Of a DNA stretch of 63,864 bases, positions 1 to 7,934 are shown one piece after another (within the stretch, counting starts at the first letter, position 1; every line of letters starts with the position of its first letter). The translations under genes and the position numbers were made by a program. Where the stretch lies: positions 1-63,864 of the forward strand of contig SVJM01000010.1 of assembly GCA_015068975.1 (NCBI GenBank). The letters run 5' to 3'. A model generated the notes under the pieces. The model did not search any database and was not told the DNA's origin. It saw only the letters and a list, made by a program, of their open reading frames with translations. This DNA comes from Oscillospiraceae bacterium (GTDB lineage: Bacteria; Bacillota; Clostridia; UMGS1810).

Positions 1-19
1 ATTGCAACGTCATGTTGAG

Positions 20-111
20 CGGACCCTGAGCATCGTCGAAGGGGTAGTCGAAACATCTATCACAGATCCTTCGACTGCGCTCAGGATGACGGTGGGCGGT
101 CTAAGACCTAA
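20..111. repeat. Dispersed intergenic repeat, copy 1 (TTCGACTGCGCTCAGGATGAC type)
   Basis: This stretch is nearly repeated at 5070-5149, including the shared run from CGAAACATCTATCACAGATC to TCTAAGACCTAA. It holds the motif CCTTCGACTGCGCTCAGG and no plausible gene. In both copies it directly precedes a hairpin-linker array, so the two form one compound repeat. Function unknown; a degenerate relative lies at 12060-12240. Confidence 0.75.
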
Positions 112-196
112 ATGAATTGCCTTCGGCATGAATTGAAATCACAGATTTCATGAATTGAGCCTTATGGCTCATGAATTGCACTAAAGTGCATTAATG
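112..196. repeat. Hairpin-linker array 1 (ATGAATTG linker)
   Basis: Four short hairpins alternate with an ATGAATTG linker. In order they are GCC-TTC-GGC, GAAATC-ACA-GATTTC, GAGCC-TTAT-GGCTC and GCAC-TAAA-GTGC. Array 2 (5150-5234) has the same modules in the same order with one loop change. Array 3 (6391-6497, opposite orientation) keeps the order but changes loops and one stem base. The regular linker and conserved order show a built structure rather than chance palindromes. Confidence 0.85.
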
Positions 197-243
197 ACAT
201 TGGCGAAAGCAAAACAGGGTGCGTCAGAACAGTGGTGAGCTAT

Positions 244-357
244 TGTAGGGGCGGGGTTCCATCCCCGCCCGTTTATTTGGGAGGGCACATTACAATCCCT
301 CCACCAAGCTCCGCTTGGTCCCCCTCCCTTTAACAAGGGAGGCTTTCCTCCCCTACG
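244..357. repeat. GC-rich palindromic element, copy 1, with nested insertion
   Basis: The element begins TGTAGGGG, contains the hairpin GGGCGGGG-TTCCAT-CCCCGCCC, and ends CCCCTAC. Copies at 5391-5453 and 27844-27905 are about 62 bp. This copy is longer because a second repeat, with the hairpin ACCAAGCTCCGCTTGGT and CCCTCCCTTTAACAAGGGAGG, interrupts the second palindrome after GGGAGGGCACA. It looks like a MITE- or REP-like dispersed element carrying an insertion. Confidence 0.7.
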
Positions 358-411
358 ATTTCACTTCATCCGTTGTCATTCCGAGGACCGCGGAAGTTCC
401 TATAAATTAAA

Positions 412-438
412 AAAGCGGTGTGAATTTCACACCGCTTT
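412..438 (-). terminator. Terminator of the 1417-residue surface protein gene
   Basis: Inverted repeat AAAGCGGTGTGAA / TTCACACCGCTTT, 24 bp past the stop codon of the minus-strand gene. It is followed on that strand by a T-rich stretch (plus-strand AATTAAA), as in an intrinsic terminator. Confidence 0.85.
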
Positions 439-462
439 CATAAAAAACTACTTTACTTTTAA

Positions 463-3400
463 TTACTCTGTTACTTCACCTGTTGATAATGGTACAGGTT
501 TAACATAAGGTCTGATGTTTGTAAGGTCATTCCAGAGGAATGCTACATAGCTGTCAACAGTATCTGCCTTTGTATATGTAGCAGAGATAGACTCGTTGAT
601 AGCAAGAGCCTTGCTTGCGCCATTATTTGAGAATGAAACGCTTACAAGCTTACCATCAGCATCATAACCTGCGATGATAACGATAGCATCTACTGTATCA
701 CCTGACTTAATGTCATATACTGTAGCAGTAGCTGTAACAGTTGTATCATTTCCAGTAATTTCGAGATCAAGATTATCAACATGAATCTGATCTACTCTTA
801 CATCATCGATGTAAACAATCGAAGGAATTACTTCCGGTTCACCTGTTTTGCCTATTTCTACCTTAAGTGATGGAGCGAAGTCAACACCTGCTTCTGTAGC
901 CTTGAATGTATAGCTTACTTCTGTCCACTGACCGAAAGGTACACTCTTTGCTACATTCTTACCATCGCCTTCAGGTTTATGACCGCTTCTTGTACCGATG
1001 ATACGAACAGATGTATTGCTTGTTGTATCAGCACCTGTTTCTATATCTGTCTTCTTAGCGATGTATACTTTAACAGAAATCTTATATGTGTTTCCAAGAG
1101 TAAGAACATTTGCTGCTACAATATCTCTGAATCTGAAGCTAAGGTCACCGCCCCAGTTAGCAGGTCTTGAAAGATGTGCATATGCTTCTTCATAAGTCAT
1201 ATTTGCGTAGTCGCCTGTGAGAGTTCCTGCTTTTACAGCAGCATTATATTTTGCTTCGGTATAATCAGGTTTGCTGTAGTCCATTTTAACAACTTTATCG
1301 CCTGCATCTTCAGAAGCTTTTTCGATTCCTGCGTCAGCATAAGAAATAACGCTGCATGCGGCTATATTATTGTTACTAGCGCCTGCACCTGCATCTGCCT
1401 GGTCAAGATAGTTGTACCAGTTTGCCGGAGCTGTAGCATCATCAAACTGCCATGATGTAAGCTCTTCTACCTGAATTTCATCATAAAGTGCCCAGTTTAC
1501 AGAAGTGATAAGTCCGCTTGTACTATTTTTTGTCTTATCCCAGTCATATCTTAAGCCCGGTGCAATCTGAGTCATCTTATCATTTGCTACGAATGTCCAT
1601 TCAAGCTTATTCCACTGACCTACATTAAGTGTAAATGTTTTAGAAAGGCCTGATGTTGCAGATGAGCTATACTGCATATTTACAGTAAGCTTAGTTGTAG
1701 CAGGCTCAGATTCTTCGTCATTTGCAAGCTGCATTGATACAGGCATTACCCACCATGTGAATTTGTATGAGTGTCCTGCTTTATACTTAGTGGATATACC
1801 GTCACCGCCATTTTCCCAGCCACGGAATCTACCTGAAACCTGAGTCTTAATATCACCCTCAAGTCTCTTCTGCTGATAGAGTCTTGAGCCAAATTCTGCT
1901 GATTCATAAGGCTTGTAGATACCCTCTGCAGCAAGATCCTTATATGTGATTTCCATGTTGTGTGGTGCATCTGAATCTTGTTTGTAAGCACCATTTGTAC
2001 CTGTAGGAATAGCCATCCAGTTGTTGTTCCAACCATTAACGTTAATTTCATCTTCTTCACTACCGAAATGGTAGATAACACTTGAAGGATATGTGAAAGC
2101 ATCTTCCTGTACAAATTTTGCAACAATTGTTGTGTCAGCATTTGCTGTAAATGTATATGTAGGATTTGCACTGATTAATTCATCTGTGTCTTTTGTATAG
2201 TAACCTGCGAACTTGTATCCTGCATCTGCACCTGCATTAAGGGTAACACTTGCACCTTTTACATAAGAACCTGTACCGTATACAGTACCATTTGTAGCTT
2301 CTGCAGATACTGTCGCGCCGTCAAACTTCTCAATCTTGAAGTTATCCATGTACATAACTGTCACATAAGCTCCCAGGCTTGCTCTCCAACCTGTAGTTGC
2401 ACAACCTATAAGTTTGCTATCTTCAGCAACAGTAAAGATTGATTCTACCTTTGTCCATTCACCTACAGGAACAGTAACAGTCTTTGTATCCTGCATCTGA
2501 CTTCCACCTGCATTATAGACAACATTCATAGGAACAGTCACTTCTGTTTTGGTCTCATCATCTGTCTGTGCAATATACATCCATGCTGACATTTTGTATG
2601 TATCTCCGGCATTATATCTGATATCATTGATGCCATTGATACGGAATGTGCCTACACCGGTGGTTGCTGTTGGCTGATTTGCCTTGTCTGCCTTTATAAG
2701 CATAGAGCCGAAGTCTTCTGTATCATTTGGCTTCTGAATAGATTCTGCCTCTGACTCATATGAAACAAGATTTGACATATTTTCTGAGTTACCATTGGTT
2801 GTTGAAGGGTCTTTTCCCCAGAAGTTGCTGCTTGTGGATGGGTTCCATCCGTCCTCTGCATCTACGTTTGAGAGAAGATGCCATCCATTAACTGCAGCAG
2901 GGATGAAATATGGATAAAGTGTAGTGTCTGCCACCATGTTGAATGTGTATTCAGCATCTCTGCTTACAATTACATTGGTAGTGTTGTCATACCAGCCTTC
3001 GAATACATATCCTTCAGAAGGTGTGGCAGAAACTGTAACTTCTGTGCCATAAGGTACACTACCTTCATCTTCAGTTGTAACAGTACCATTGTCACCATCA
3101 ATAACATTAAGGATTACCTTATTTTCTTCATATTTCGCAACAAGGTTTACAGGTGTAACTGCTGTGAATGTGTAAGACGCATCTGTGCTTACACATACAT
3201 AGCCGTCATACCAGCCCTTGAATGCCTTGGATTTGTCTGATGTTGTAGCAGGAGCAGTAACTGTAGCATTTGACCCCACATTATATTCACCGGCACCTGT
3301 AACTGTAAGACCGGCAATTTCTGAAGATACACCTACATTTACCTTAGCTGATGTATCTGTGATCTTTTCGTATTTGAAGTTTGTGAAATATGTAGTTGAT

Positions 3401-4716
3401 GCAAATGGATTAGCGAATCCAGCAACTTTTTGCTGTGCGTAAGATGTATCAATTCTGACACCTGTAGCAGCCCAGTCTGAAGGAATAGTGATGATTTTTT
3501 CAAGTCTGTACCATGTATCTACAGGAACATCCTCTTTAACTTTAAATGTATCTTCGTTAACATCTGTTGCGCTTGCGCCTCCTGTAGGATACATCGCTAT
3601 GGTCTGTGTATCGAGCTCTACCGGAGCACCTATTTCGCCGTCTTTCAGCTTAGCATGAGCAACTGCATCAGTGTTGTATACATCCATAGAGATTCTTACT
3701 TTGTCACCTTCTGCAAAGTCAGCAGCATCAAATGCTTTGCTTAATCTCACAAGCCAAGTACCGGCTGTAGATGTTTTCTTGAAAATTTTTGCCGGCATAT
3801 GTGGATAATATACAGGAGAATTTGCATTATACAGCCCTCTTGCTGTAGGGTAAGTCACGGTGTTGCTGTTAGATTCATATGTTTCAGCAAGTTCCGCGCT
3901 TATTGAGGCTGATGAGCCGGTTGCAAGCGTATAAGTAGTGTCTGTACCTGTACCGTATGGAGTACCGCTGGCGGCACCGATATTTGTATAAGAAACTACC
4001 TCTGAGCCTGTCTTTGTATCCTGGAATTCTTCGATACGGAAGTTGTCGAAGTATCCCTTGAGTGATGTATAGTTGACTTGGCTTGTAGAATCCAAGCCAC
4101 GGATAGTTATACAGAAAACATTTGAAGTGAAGGTTTTTGACGCAACAAATTCATAAGTAAGCTTTGTCCACTGGCCCTTATTCAAATCATACCAGTTTGA
4201 ACTGTCGGTATTGATATCGCTTCCTATTGTGATAGAAGCGCCACCCTTTGTAACACCCTCTGCGAATTCATCTACTCTGATCCATACAGATGCTCTGTAC
4301 ATCTTACCTGAGGTAATTGTGCATGTTTCTGATACAAGGAAAGGAACTCTCGCACGAATAGGTGTAGATACTATATTCTTTCCGGTAAAATCAAACATAA
4401 TAGCATTTGTACCGAAGGATTCTCCTGCAGCTACAGGAGGTGTGATGCCCAAGGTTGTGTACGCAGTGGCTGCCGGAGTGGTATTAATATTACTAATAGA
4501 GCCGCCATCTGCATTCTTTGCCGATGTGGTAAAAATGTTATAGGTTCTGCTGTCTGCCTTCTTTGGGAGAGGATCGCCTGTTTCAAATCCCATTTTGGCA
4601 ACAGTCTTGTAGTCGCCTGCAAGGTATTCACCCACAGCAGCGGCTGATACACTTGGTACTGCAATGATTGTGAAAAGCATTGTCAATACAAGTGCAAGTG
4701 AAAGTAGTTTTTTCAT
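463..4716 (-). CDS. Secreted multi-CBM protein with InlB-type repeats
   Basis: This 1417-residue protein has a signal peptide (1-26, ending SVSAAA). After it come about five jelly-roll carbohydrate-binding-like segments, roughly 40-235, 290-455, 610-800, 880-1085 and 1090-1315. Each carries a core like 'GKMYRASVWI' or 'GNTYKISVKV' followed by 'GQWTKL', as in CBM4/9-type modules. Three divergent InlB B-repeats (GY-F-GWY cores) lie at about 456-532, 533-605 and 800-870. The last 100 residues form a small beta domain. I see no catalytic domain, SLH repeat or sortase motif. The role is therefore inferred to be substrate binding or scaffolding outside the cell. The start has AAGGAG nine bases upstream. 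The gene is monocistronic, with its own terminator at 412-438. Confidence 0.8.
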   Translation of the reverse strand: MKKLLSLALVLTMLFTIIAVPSVSAAAVGEYLAGDYKTVAKMGFETGDPLPKKADSRTYNIFTTSAKNADGGSISNINTTPAATAYTTLGITPPVAAGESFGTNAIMFDFTGKNIVSTPIRARVPFLVSETCTITSGKMYRASVWIRVDEFAEGVTKGGASITIGSDINTDSSNWYDLNKGQWTKLTYEFVASKTFTSNVFCITIRGLDSTSQVNYTSLKGYFDNFRIEEFQDTKTGSEVVSYTNIGAASGTPYGTGTDTTYTLATGSSASISAELAETYESNSNTVTYPTARGLYNANSPVYYPHMPAKIFKKTSTAGTWLVRLSKAFDAADFAEGDKVRISMDVYNTDAVAHAKLKDGEIGAPVELDTQTIAMYPTGGASATDVNEDTFKVKEDVPVDTWYRLEKIITIPSDWAATGVRIDTSYAQQKVAGFANPFASTTYFTNFKYEKITDTSAKVNVGVSSEIAGLTVTGAGEYNVGSNATVTAPATTSDKSKAFKGWYDGYVCVSTDASYTFTAVTPVNLVAKYEENKVILNVIDGDNGTVTTEDEGSVPYGTEVTVSATPSEGYVFEGWYDNTTNVIVSRDAEYTFNMVADTTLYPYFIPAAVNGWHLLSNVDAEDGWNPSTSSNFWGKDPSTTNGNSENMSNLVSYESEAESIQKPNDTEDFGSMLIKADKANQPTATTGVGTFRINGINDIRYNAGDTYKMSAWMYIAQTDDETKTEVTVPMNVVYNAGGSQMQDTKTVTVPVGEWTKVESIFTVAEDSKLIGCATTGWRASLGAYVTVMYMDNFKIEKFDGATVSAEATNGTVYGTGSYVKGASVTLNAGADAGYKFAGYYTKDTDELISANPTYTFTANADTTIVAKFVQEDAFTYPSSVIYHFGSEEDEINVNGWNNNWMAIPTGTNGAYKQDSDAPHNMEITYKDLAAEGIYKPYESAEFGSRLYQQKRLEGDIKTQVSGRFRGWENGGDGISTKYKAGHSYKFTWWVMPVSMQLANDEESEPATTKLTVNMQYSSSATSGLSKTFTLNVGQWNKLEWTFVANDKMTQIAPGLRYDWDKTKNSTSGLITSVNWALYDEIQVEELTSWQFDDATAPANWYNYLDQADAGAGASNNNIAACSVISYADAGIEKASEDAGDKVVKMDYSKPDYTEAKYNAAVKAGTLTGDYANMTYEEAYAHLSRPANWGGDLSFRFRDIVAANVLTLGNTYKISVKVYIAKKTDIETGADTTSNTSVRIIGTRSGHKPEGDGKNVAKSVPFGQWTEVSYTFKATEAGVDFAPSLKVEIGKTGEPEVIPSIVYIDDVRVDQIHVDNLDLEITGNDTTVTATATVYDIKSGDTVDAIVIIAGYDADGKLVSVSFSNNGASKALAINESISATYTKADTVDSYVAFLWNDLTNIRPYVKPVPLSTGEVTE

Positions 4717-5149
4717 TTTTCATATCTCCTTATTTTTTATTTTTATTATGAAAAATAATAAATTAGATTGGTCCTGATATAAGAATTATCATTGTGTGCA
4801 GTCATTTTTGCACACAAAAATAGACATACTTATACTAGGATAAAATTAGTATAGCATATAAAAATCAAAAATGCAACTATTTTTTTACTAAATTTTCCAC
4901 AGTTTTATTTAATCGTTTTTATAGTATATTTTTGACATCGAGTGAATGTCAAAAGGGTACGAACCCCTATGGGATTCTACACCTCATCCGACTTTTGCTT
5001 ACACAAAACCCACCTTCCCCTCAAGGGGAAGGCTTGGGATGAATCCTTAACTCTGTAACCTCATGTTGAACGGAGTGTAACGTAGTCGAAACATCTATCA
5101 CAGATCCTTCGACTGCGCTCAGGATGACGATGGGTGGTCTAAGACCTAA

Positions 5150-5234
5150 ATGAATTGCCTTCGGCATGAATTGAAATCACAGATTTCATGAATTGAGCCT
5201 TACGGCTCATGAATTGCACTAAAGTGCATTAATG
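5150..5234. repeat. Hairpin-linker array 2
   Basis: Same four hairpins and ATGAATTG linkers as array 1, differing in the loop of the third module (GAGCC-TTAC-GGCTC instead of TTAT). The flanks also match for about 80 bp on the left and a few bases (CATTGGC) on the right, so this is a recent duplicate of the compound repeat at the left edge of the window. Confidence 0.85.
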
Positions 5235-5390
5235 ACATTGGCAAATAGCAGAATATGACAGCGAAAGAGATTGTAATTGCTCACTTTTATGCTTACTGTA
5301 TTGTTATGTTTCTTGTGCGGACAGTTGGGAGCATCGTCCCCTACAAAATCCTTTAAGGAAACAGGGTGTGTCAGAATAGTGGTGAGCTTT

Positions 5391-5453
5391 TGTAGGGGCG
5401 GGGTTCCATTCCCCGCCCGTTTATTTGGGAGGGCACAGAGACCCTCCCCTACA
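5391..5453. repeat. GC-rich palindromic element, copy 2 (uninterrupted)
   Basis: 63-bp element with terminal inverted TGTAGGGG / CCCCTACA. Inside it are the GGGCGGGG hairpin and GGGAGGG-CACAGAGA-CCCTCCC. Closely matched by 27844-27905. The intact second hairpin here shows where copy 1 was interrupted. Confidence 0.75.
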
Positions 5454-5542
5454 ATCTTACTTCATCCGTGTCGCTTCGAAGCCTGCTTATTTATACAAAC
5501 GCTGAGTATGGTGTAAAGGGATTAATTTTTTGCACAAAAAAA

Positions 5543-5565
5543 GAAACCACATAAAATGTGATTTC
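5543..5565 (-). terminator. Terminator of mntA-hepT
   Basis: Stem GAAACCACAT / ATGTGATTTC with one mismatch, followed on the minus strand by seven T residues. It lies just after the hepT stop codon. A near-identical hairpin at 6304-6328 sits after serS. Confidence 0.75.
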
Positions 5566-5572
5566 CTTTATG

Positions 5573-5914
5573 TTATTTACTTATAAAACCATTGCAATAA
5601 TCACGTAGCGATGGGATATCCGATATCGCTGTTTCCCACAAGATATCATAGTCCATTTCTCCATAGTTGTGTGCAGCTATATTTCGCATTGCTTTTATCT
5701 CTCTCCATGGCATTATATCGTTTGTCAATTTGAATTCATCCGAAAGCTTCGCCACCAATTCACCAATCTGCAATATACACATTGATATAGCATTACGAAC
5801 CACAAAATCCTCTGCAAACTTCTCTGAAGTTAATTCAAATCGACAAATTGTTTCTTTTACTTCATCTGCATACTTAACAATCTTCCTCAATACCAACTCA
5901 TCTCTTCTGTTCAT
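5573..5914 (-). CDS. hepT: HepT-like HEPN ribonuclease toxin
   Basis: 113-residue HEPN protein of the HepT (DUF86) family, the toxin of type VII toxin-antitoxin pairs. It is expected to cleave RNA and to be silenced by AMPylation from the partner nucleotidyltransferase. The motif RX4HXY is intact as R-NIAA-H-N-Y near residues 87-94; the Tyr is the AMPylated residue in characterised HepT. I place the start at the ATG at 5914 because GAGGTGG lies six bases upstream. The upstream ATG at 5929 would overlap that ribosome site. The gene overlaps the 3' end of mntA by 17 bp, so the two are translationally coupled, antitoxin first. Confidence 0.88.
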   Translation of the reverse strand: MNRRDELVLRKIVKYADEVKETICRFELTSEKFAEDFVVRNAISMCILQIGELVAKLSDEFKLTNDIMPWREIKAMRNIAAHNYGEMDYDILWETAISDIPSLRDYCNGFISK

Positions 5915-6200
5915 ACAAAACCACCTCATTATTTATACACTCGCCAAGAAGTGAATGATGCAATGATGAATATGTTACCACATCTACGTTTTTTTGCAAT
6001 TTTTCTTCCAATGAATTCATAAAACTATTGAACATAAACAAGCCTTTTATTTCACCCTTATCGATAATCAAATCTATATCACTTTCAGGTGTTTGTGAGC
6101 CGGTAGAATATGACCCAAACAACGCTACTTTTTTTACACCATATTGAACAGCAACCTCACTGACTTTATCACGTAATTCATCAATTGTATATACAATCAT
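5898..6200 (-). CDS. mntA: MntA-like nucleotidyltransferase antitoxin
   Basis: 100-residue minimal nucleotidyltransferase of the MNT family. It has the full GSX10DXD signature: GS at about 29-30, then D-I-D in 'ESDIDLI'. In the MntA/HepT system this enzyme transfers AMP to a Tyr of the HEPN toxin and neutralises it. The gene is first in a two-gene operon. The ATG at 6200 follows GGCGGTGG, and a promoter TTGAAA-17-TACAAT lies at 6257-6285. The length is usual for the family. Whether it protects against phage or stabilises this repeat-rich region cannot be told from sequence. Confidence 0.88.
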   Translation of the reverse strand: MIVYTIDELRDKVSEVAVQYGVKKVALFGSYSTGSQTPESDIDLIIDKGEIKGLFMFNSFMNSLEEKLQKNVDVVTYSSLHHSLLGECINNEVVLYEQKR

Positions 6201-6256
6201 AGTTCCACCGCCTTTTCATATTCTAAAATTATTCACTGTTTTCGTTCTATATTAGT

Positions 6257-6285
6257 ATTGTAACACAAAAATTTTTTTATTTCAA
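6257..6285 (-). promoter_or_regulatory. Promoter of mntA-hepT
   Basis: On the minus strand TTGAAA, 17-bp spacer, TACAAT; the mntA ATG lies 57 bp beyond the -10 element. Confidence 0.7.
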
Positions 6286-6303
6286 TCCTATTTAATACAA
6301 AAA

Positions 6304-6328
6304 GGAAACCACAAAAAATGTGATTTCC
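6304..6328 (-). terminator. Probable serS terminator, duplicate of the hepT terminator
   Basis: Stem GGAAACCACA / TGTGATTTCC followed by TTTTTGT on the minus strand. The similarity to 5543-5590 runs past the hairpin into TATTTACTTATAAA, which in hepT encodes the C-terminal FISK and the stop. This copy is therefore a duplicated 3' end, perhaps all that remains of a second HEPN gene. Confidence 0.6.
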
Positions 6329-6390
6329 TTCTTTATATACTATTTACTTATAAATTGCTTCTGAATTCTCGTTGCGTAAGCGATATGATA

Positions 6391-6497
6391 ATGCACCGAA
6401 AGGTGCAATTCATGAGCTGCAAGGCTCAATTCATGAAATCTGTGATTTCAATTCACGCCTGCGGCAATTCATTGATTTCAAGCTACGCTTGAAATCA
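6391..6497. repeat. Hairpin-linker array 3, overlapping the serS stop codon
   Basis: Read on the plus strand: GCACC-GAAA-GGTGC, GAGCT-GCAA-GGCTC, GAAATC-TGT-GATTTC, GCC-TGC-GGC, then TGATTTCAAGC-TAC-GCTTGAAATCA. They are joined by CAATTCAT (once CAATTCAC). The module order equals arrays 1 and 2 in the opposite orientation, plus one extra long hairpin. That last palindrome ends at 6497 and contains the TGA stop of serS (6495-6497). The array would form the 3' UTR of the serS mRNA. Confidence 0.85.
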
Positions 6498-7778
6498 CTT
6501 AACCGGAACAATTCTATCCTTAAATCCCATATATTTCTGGAGTGGTTCAGGGATGAGAACAGAGCCATCAGCCTGAAGGTTGTTTTCCAGAAATGCGATA
6601 AGCATTCTCGGTGGAGCAACAACTGTGTTGTTGAGTGTATGTGCGAAATACTTCTCATCGCCTTTTACTCTGATACGAAGTCTTCTTGCCTGAGCATCGC
6701 CAAGGTTTGAACAGCTACCTACTTCGAAATATTTCTTCTGTCTTGGTGACCATGCCTCTACATCAAGAGATTTCACTTTAAGGTCTGCAAGGTCTCCTGA
6801 GCAACAGCCAAGTGTTCTTACAGGGATATCAAGTGTTCTGAAGAAGTCTACTGTATTCTGCCAGAGCACGTCATACCATTTGTTGCTTTCTTCCGGCTTA
6901 CATACTACGATCATTTCCTGTTTTTCGAACTGGTGGATTCTATATACGCCTCTCTCTTCTATACCATGTGCACCCTTCTCCTTACGGAAGCAAGGTGAGT
7001 AACTGGTAAGAGTGAGCGGAAGCTCTTCTTCTTTGATAGTAGTGTCAATAAACTTACCTATCATAGAATGTTCACTTGTACCGATAAGGAAAAGATCTTC
7101 TCCTTCTATCTTATACATCATGGATTCCATTTCGTTGAAGCTCATTACACCATCAACAACTGCACTTCTTATCATAAACGGAGGTACACAATATGTGAAG
7201 CCTCTGTCTATCATAAAGTCTCTTGCGTATGAAAGGATTGCAGAATGAAGTCTTGCAATCTCTCCCTGAAGATAATAGAAGCCGTTACCTGCTACTCTGC
7301 CTGCAGCCTCCATATCGATACCATTGAATCTCTCCATAATCTCTGTATGATATGGAATTTCAAAATCCGGTACTACAGGTTCGCCATAGCGTTCTATCTC
7401 CACATTTTCACTGTCATCCTTGCCGATTGGCACTGATGGGTCAATGATGTTTGGAATAACCATCATTACCTTCTTAAGCTCTTCTGCATATTCTGTTTCA
7501 AGCTTTTCGCACTCTGAGAGTCTCTGAGCATACTGTGTTACCTTCTGCTTGGTAGCTTCTGCTTCTTCCTTCTTGCCCTGAGCCATAAGAGCACCGATTT
7601 CCTTGGAAACCTTGTTTCTGTTTGAACGAAGGTTGTCTGCTTCTGACTTCACTTCTCTCAAATTTTTGTCAAGCTCAATGGCACGATCTACCAAAGGAAG
7701 CTTCTCATCCTGAAATTTCTTTTTGATATTATCTTTTACTATATCAGGATTTTCTCTGACAAATTTTATATCCAGCAT
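6495..7778 (-). CDS. serS: Seryl-tRNA synthetase
   Basis: 427-residue class II aminoacyl-tRNA synthetase that charges tRNA-Ser with serine in the cytoplasm. The N-terminal coiled-coil arm (about 1-105) opens with 'MLDIKFVRENPDIV', typical of SerRS. The catalytic core has 'IGTSEHSMIG', motif 2 'SPCFRKEKGAHGIEERGVYR' and motif 3 'NNTVVAPPRMLIAFLENN'. Motif 3 is the Clostridia-type variant of the more usual NGSGLAVGR form. The ATG is preceded by AAAGGGG. No T-box is visible in the short leader. Promoter at 7824-7852. The stop codon lies inside hairpin array 3, so that array may serve as a 3'-stabilising or terminating structure. Confidence 0.97.
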   Translation of the reverse strand: MLDIKFVRENPDIVKDNIKKKFQDEKLPLVDRAIELDKNLREVKSEADNLRSNRNKVSKEIGALMAQGKKEEAEATKQKVTQYAQRLSECEKLETEYAEELKKVMMVIPNIIDPSVPIGKDDSENVEIERYGEPVVPDFEIPYHTEIMERFNGIDMEAAGRVAGNGFYYLQGEIARLHSAILSYARDFMIDRGFTYCVPPFMIRSAVVDGVMSFNEMESMMYKIEGEDLFLIGTSEHSMIGKFIDTTIKEEELPLTLTSYSPCFRKEKGAHGIEERGVYRIHQFEKQEMIVVCKPEESNKWYDVLWQNTVDFFRTLDIPVRTLGCCSGDLADLKVKSLDVEAWSPRQKKYFEVGSCSNLGDAQARRLRIRVKGDEKYFAHTLNNTVVAPPRMLIAFLENNLQADGSVLIPEPLQKYMGFKDRIVPVK

Positions 7779-7823
7779 TTCTATTACCCCTTTGTTATTA
7801 GAAAATTGTATATATCTTTGGAT

Positions 7824-7852
7824 ATTTTACCATATATTATTAATAAAATCAA
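7824..7852 (-). promoter_or_regulatory. Promoter of serS
   Basis: On the minus strand TTGATT, 17-bp spacer, TAAAAT, about 45 bp before the ATG. Confidence 0.7.
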
Positions 7853-7891
7853 CTGTTTTTTGAGAGCTGATAATAAAGCCCTTTAGCATTA

Positions 7892-7922
7892 CTTACCAAA
7901 AGGGACCGTCCCTTTTGGTAAG
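7892..7922. repeat. RAYT-flanking palindrome, left copy
   Basis: Perfect 31-base palindrome with arms CTTACCAAAAGGGAC / GTCCCTTTTGGTAAG around one base, followed by TTTTT. An identical copy lies at 8742-8772 on the other side of the transposase gene, in the same orientation relative to its T run. Confidence 0.95.
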
Positions 7923-7934
7923 TTTTTAAAAGTT

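Larger units (their letters stand above)
4717..5533. other. Gene-free spacer of 0.8 kb made largely of repeats
   Basis: 4717-4970 is AT-rich upstream DNA of the surface-protein gene. 4980-5034 carries a repeat (ACCTCATCCGA...CTTCCCCTCAAGGGGAAGG) that recurs at 27910-27968. 5070-5149 and 5150-5234 are the second copies of the dispersed repeat and the hairpin array. 5391-5453 is a copy of the GC-rich palindromic element. The one ORF here (5277-5516) runs through these repeats and has no ribosome site or recognisable domain, so I do not call it. Confidence 0.7.

Noticed and set aside
112..196. Hairpin array considered as a CRISPR array
   Set aside because: The constant unit is only 8 bp and the variable parts are self-complementary and repeated between arrays, the opposite of CRISPR repeats and unique spacers.
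5277..5516. 79-codon plus-strand open frame
   Set aside because: It runs through the GC-rich palindromic element and dispersed repeats, has no ribosome site and no domain; parallel frames appear in other copies only by shared sequence.
6372..6710. 112-codon plus-strand open frame
   Set aside because: Antisense to the C-terminus of serS and the hairpin array; no ribosome site.
7779..7891. T-box leader for serS
   Set aside because: The leader after the promoter is under 50 bases and lacks the T-box sequence and specifier stem.
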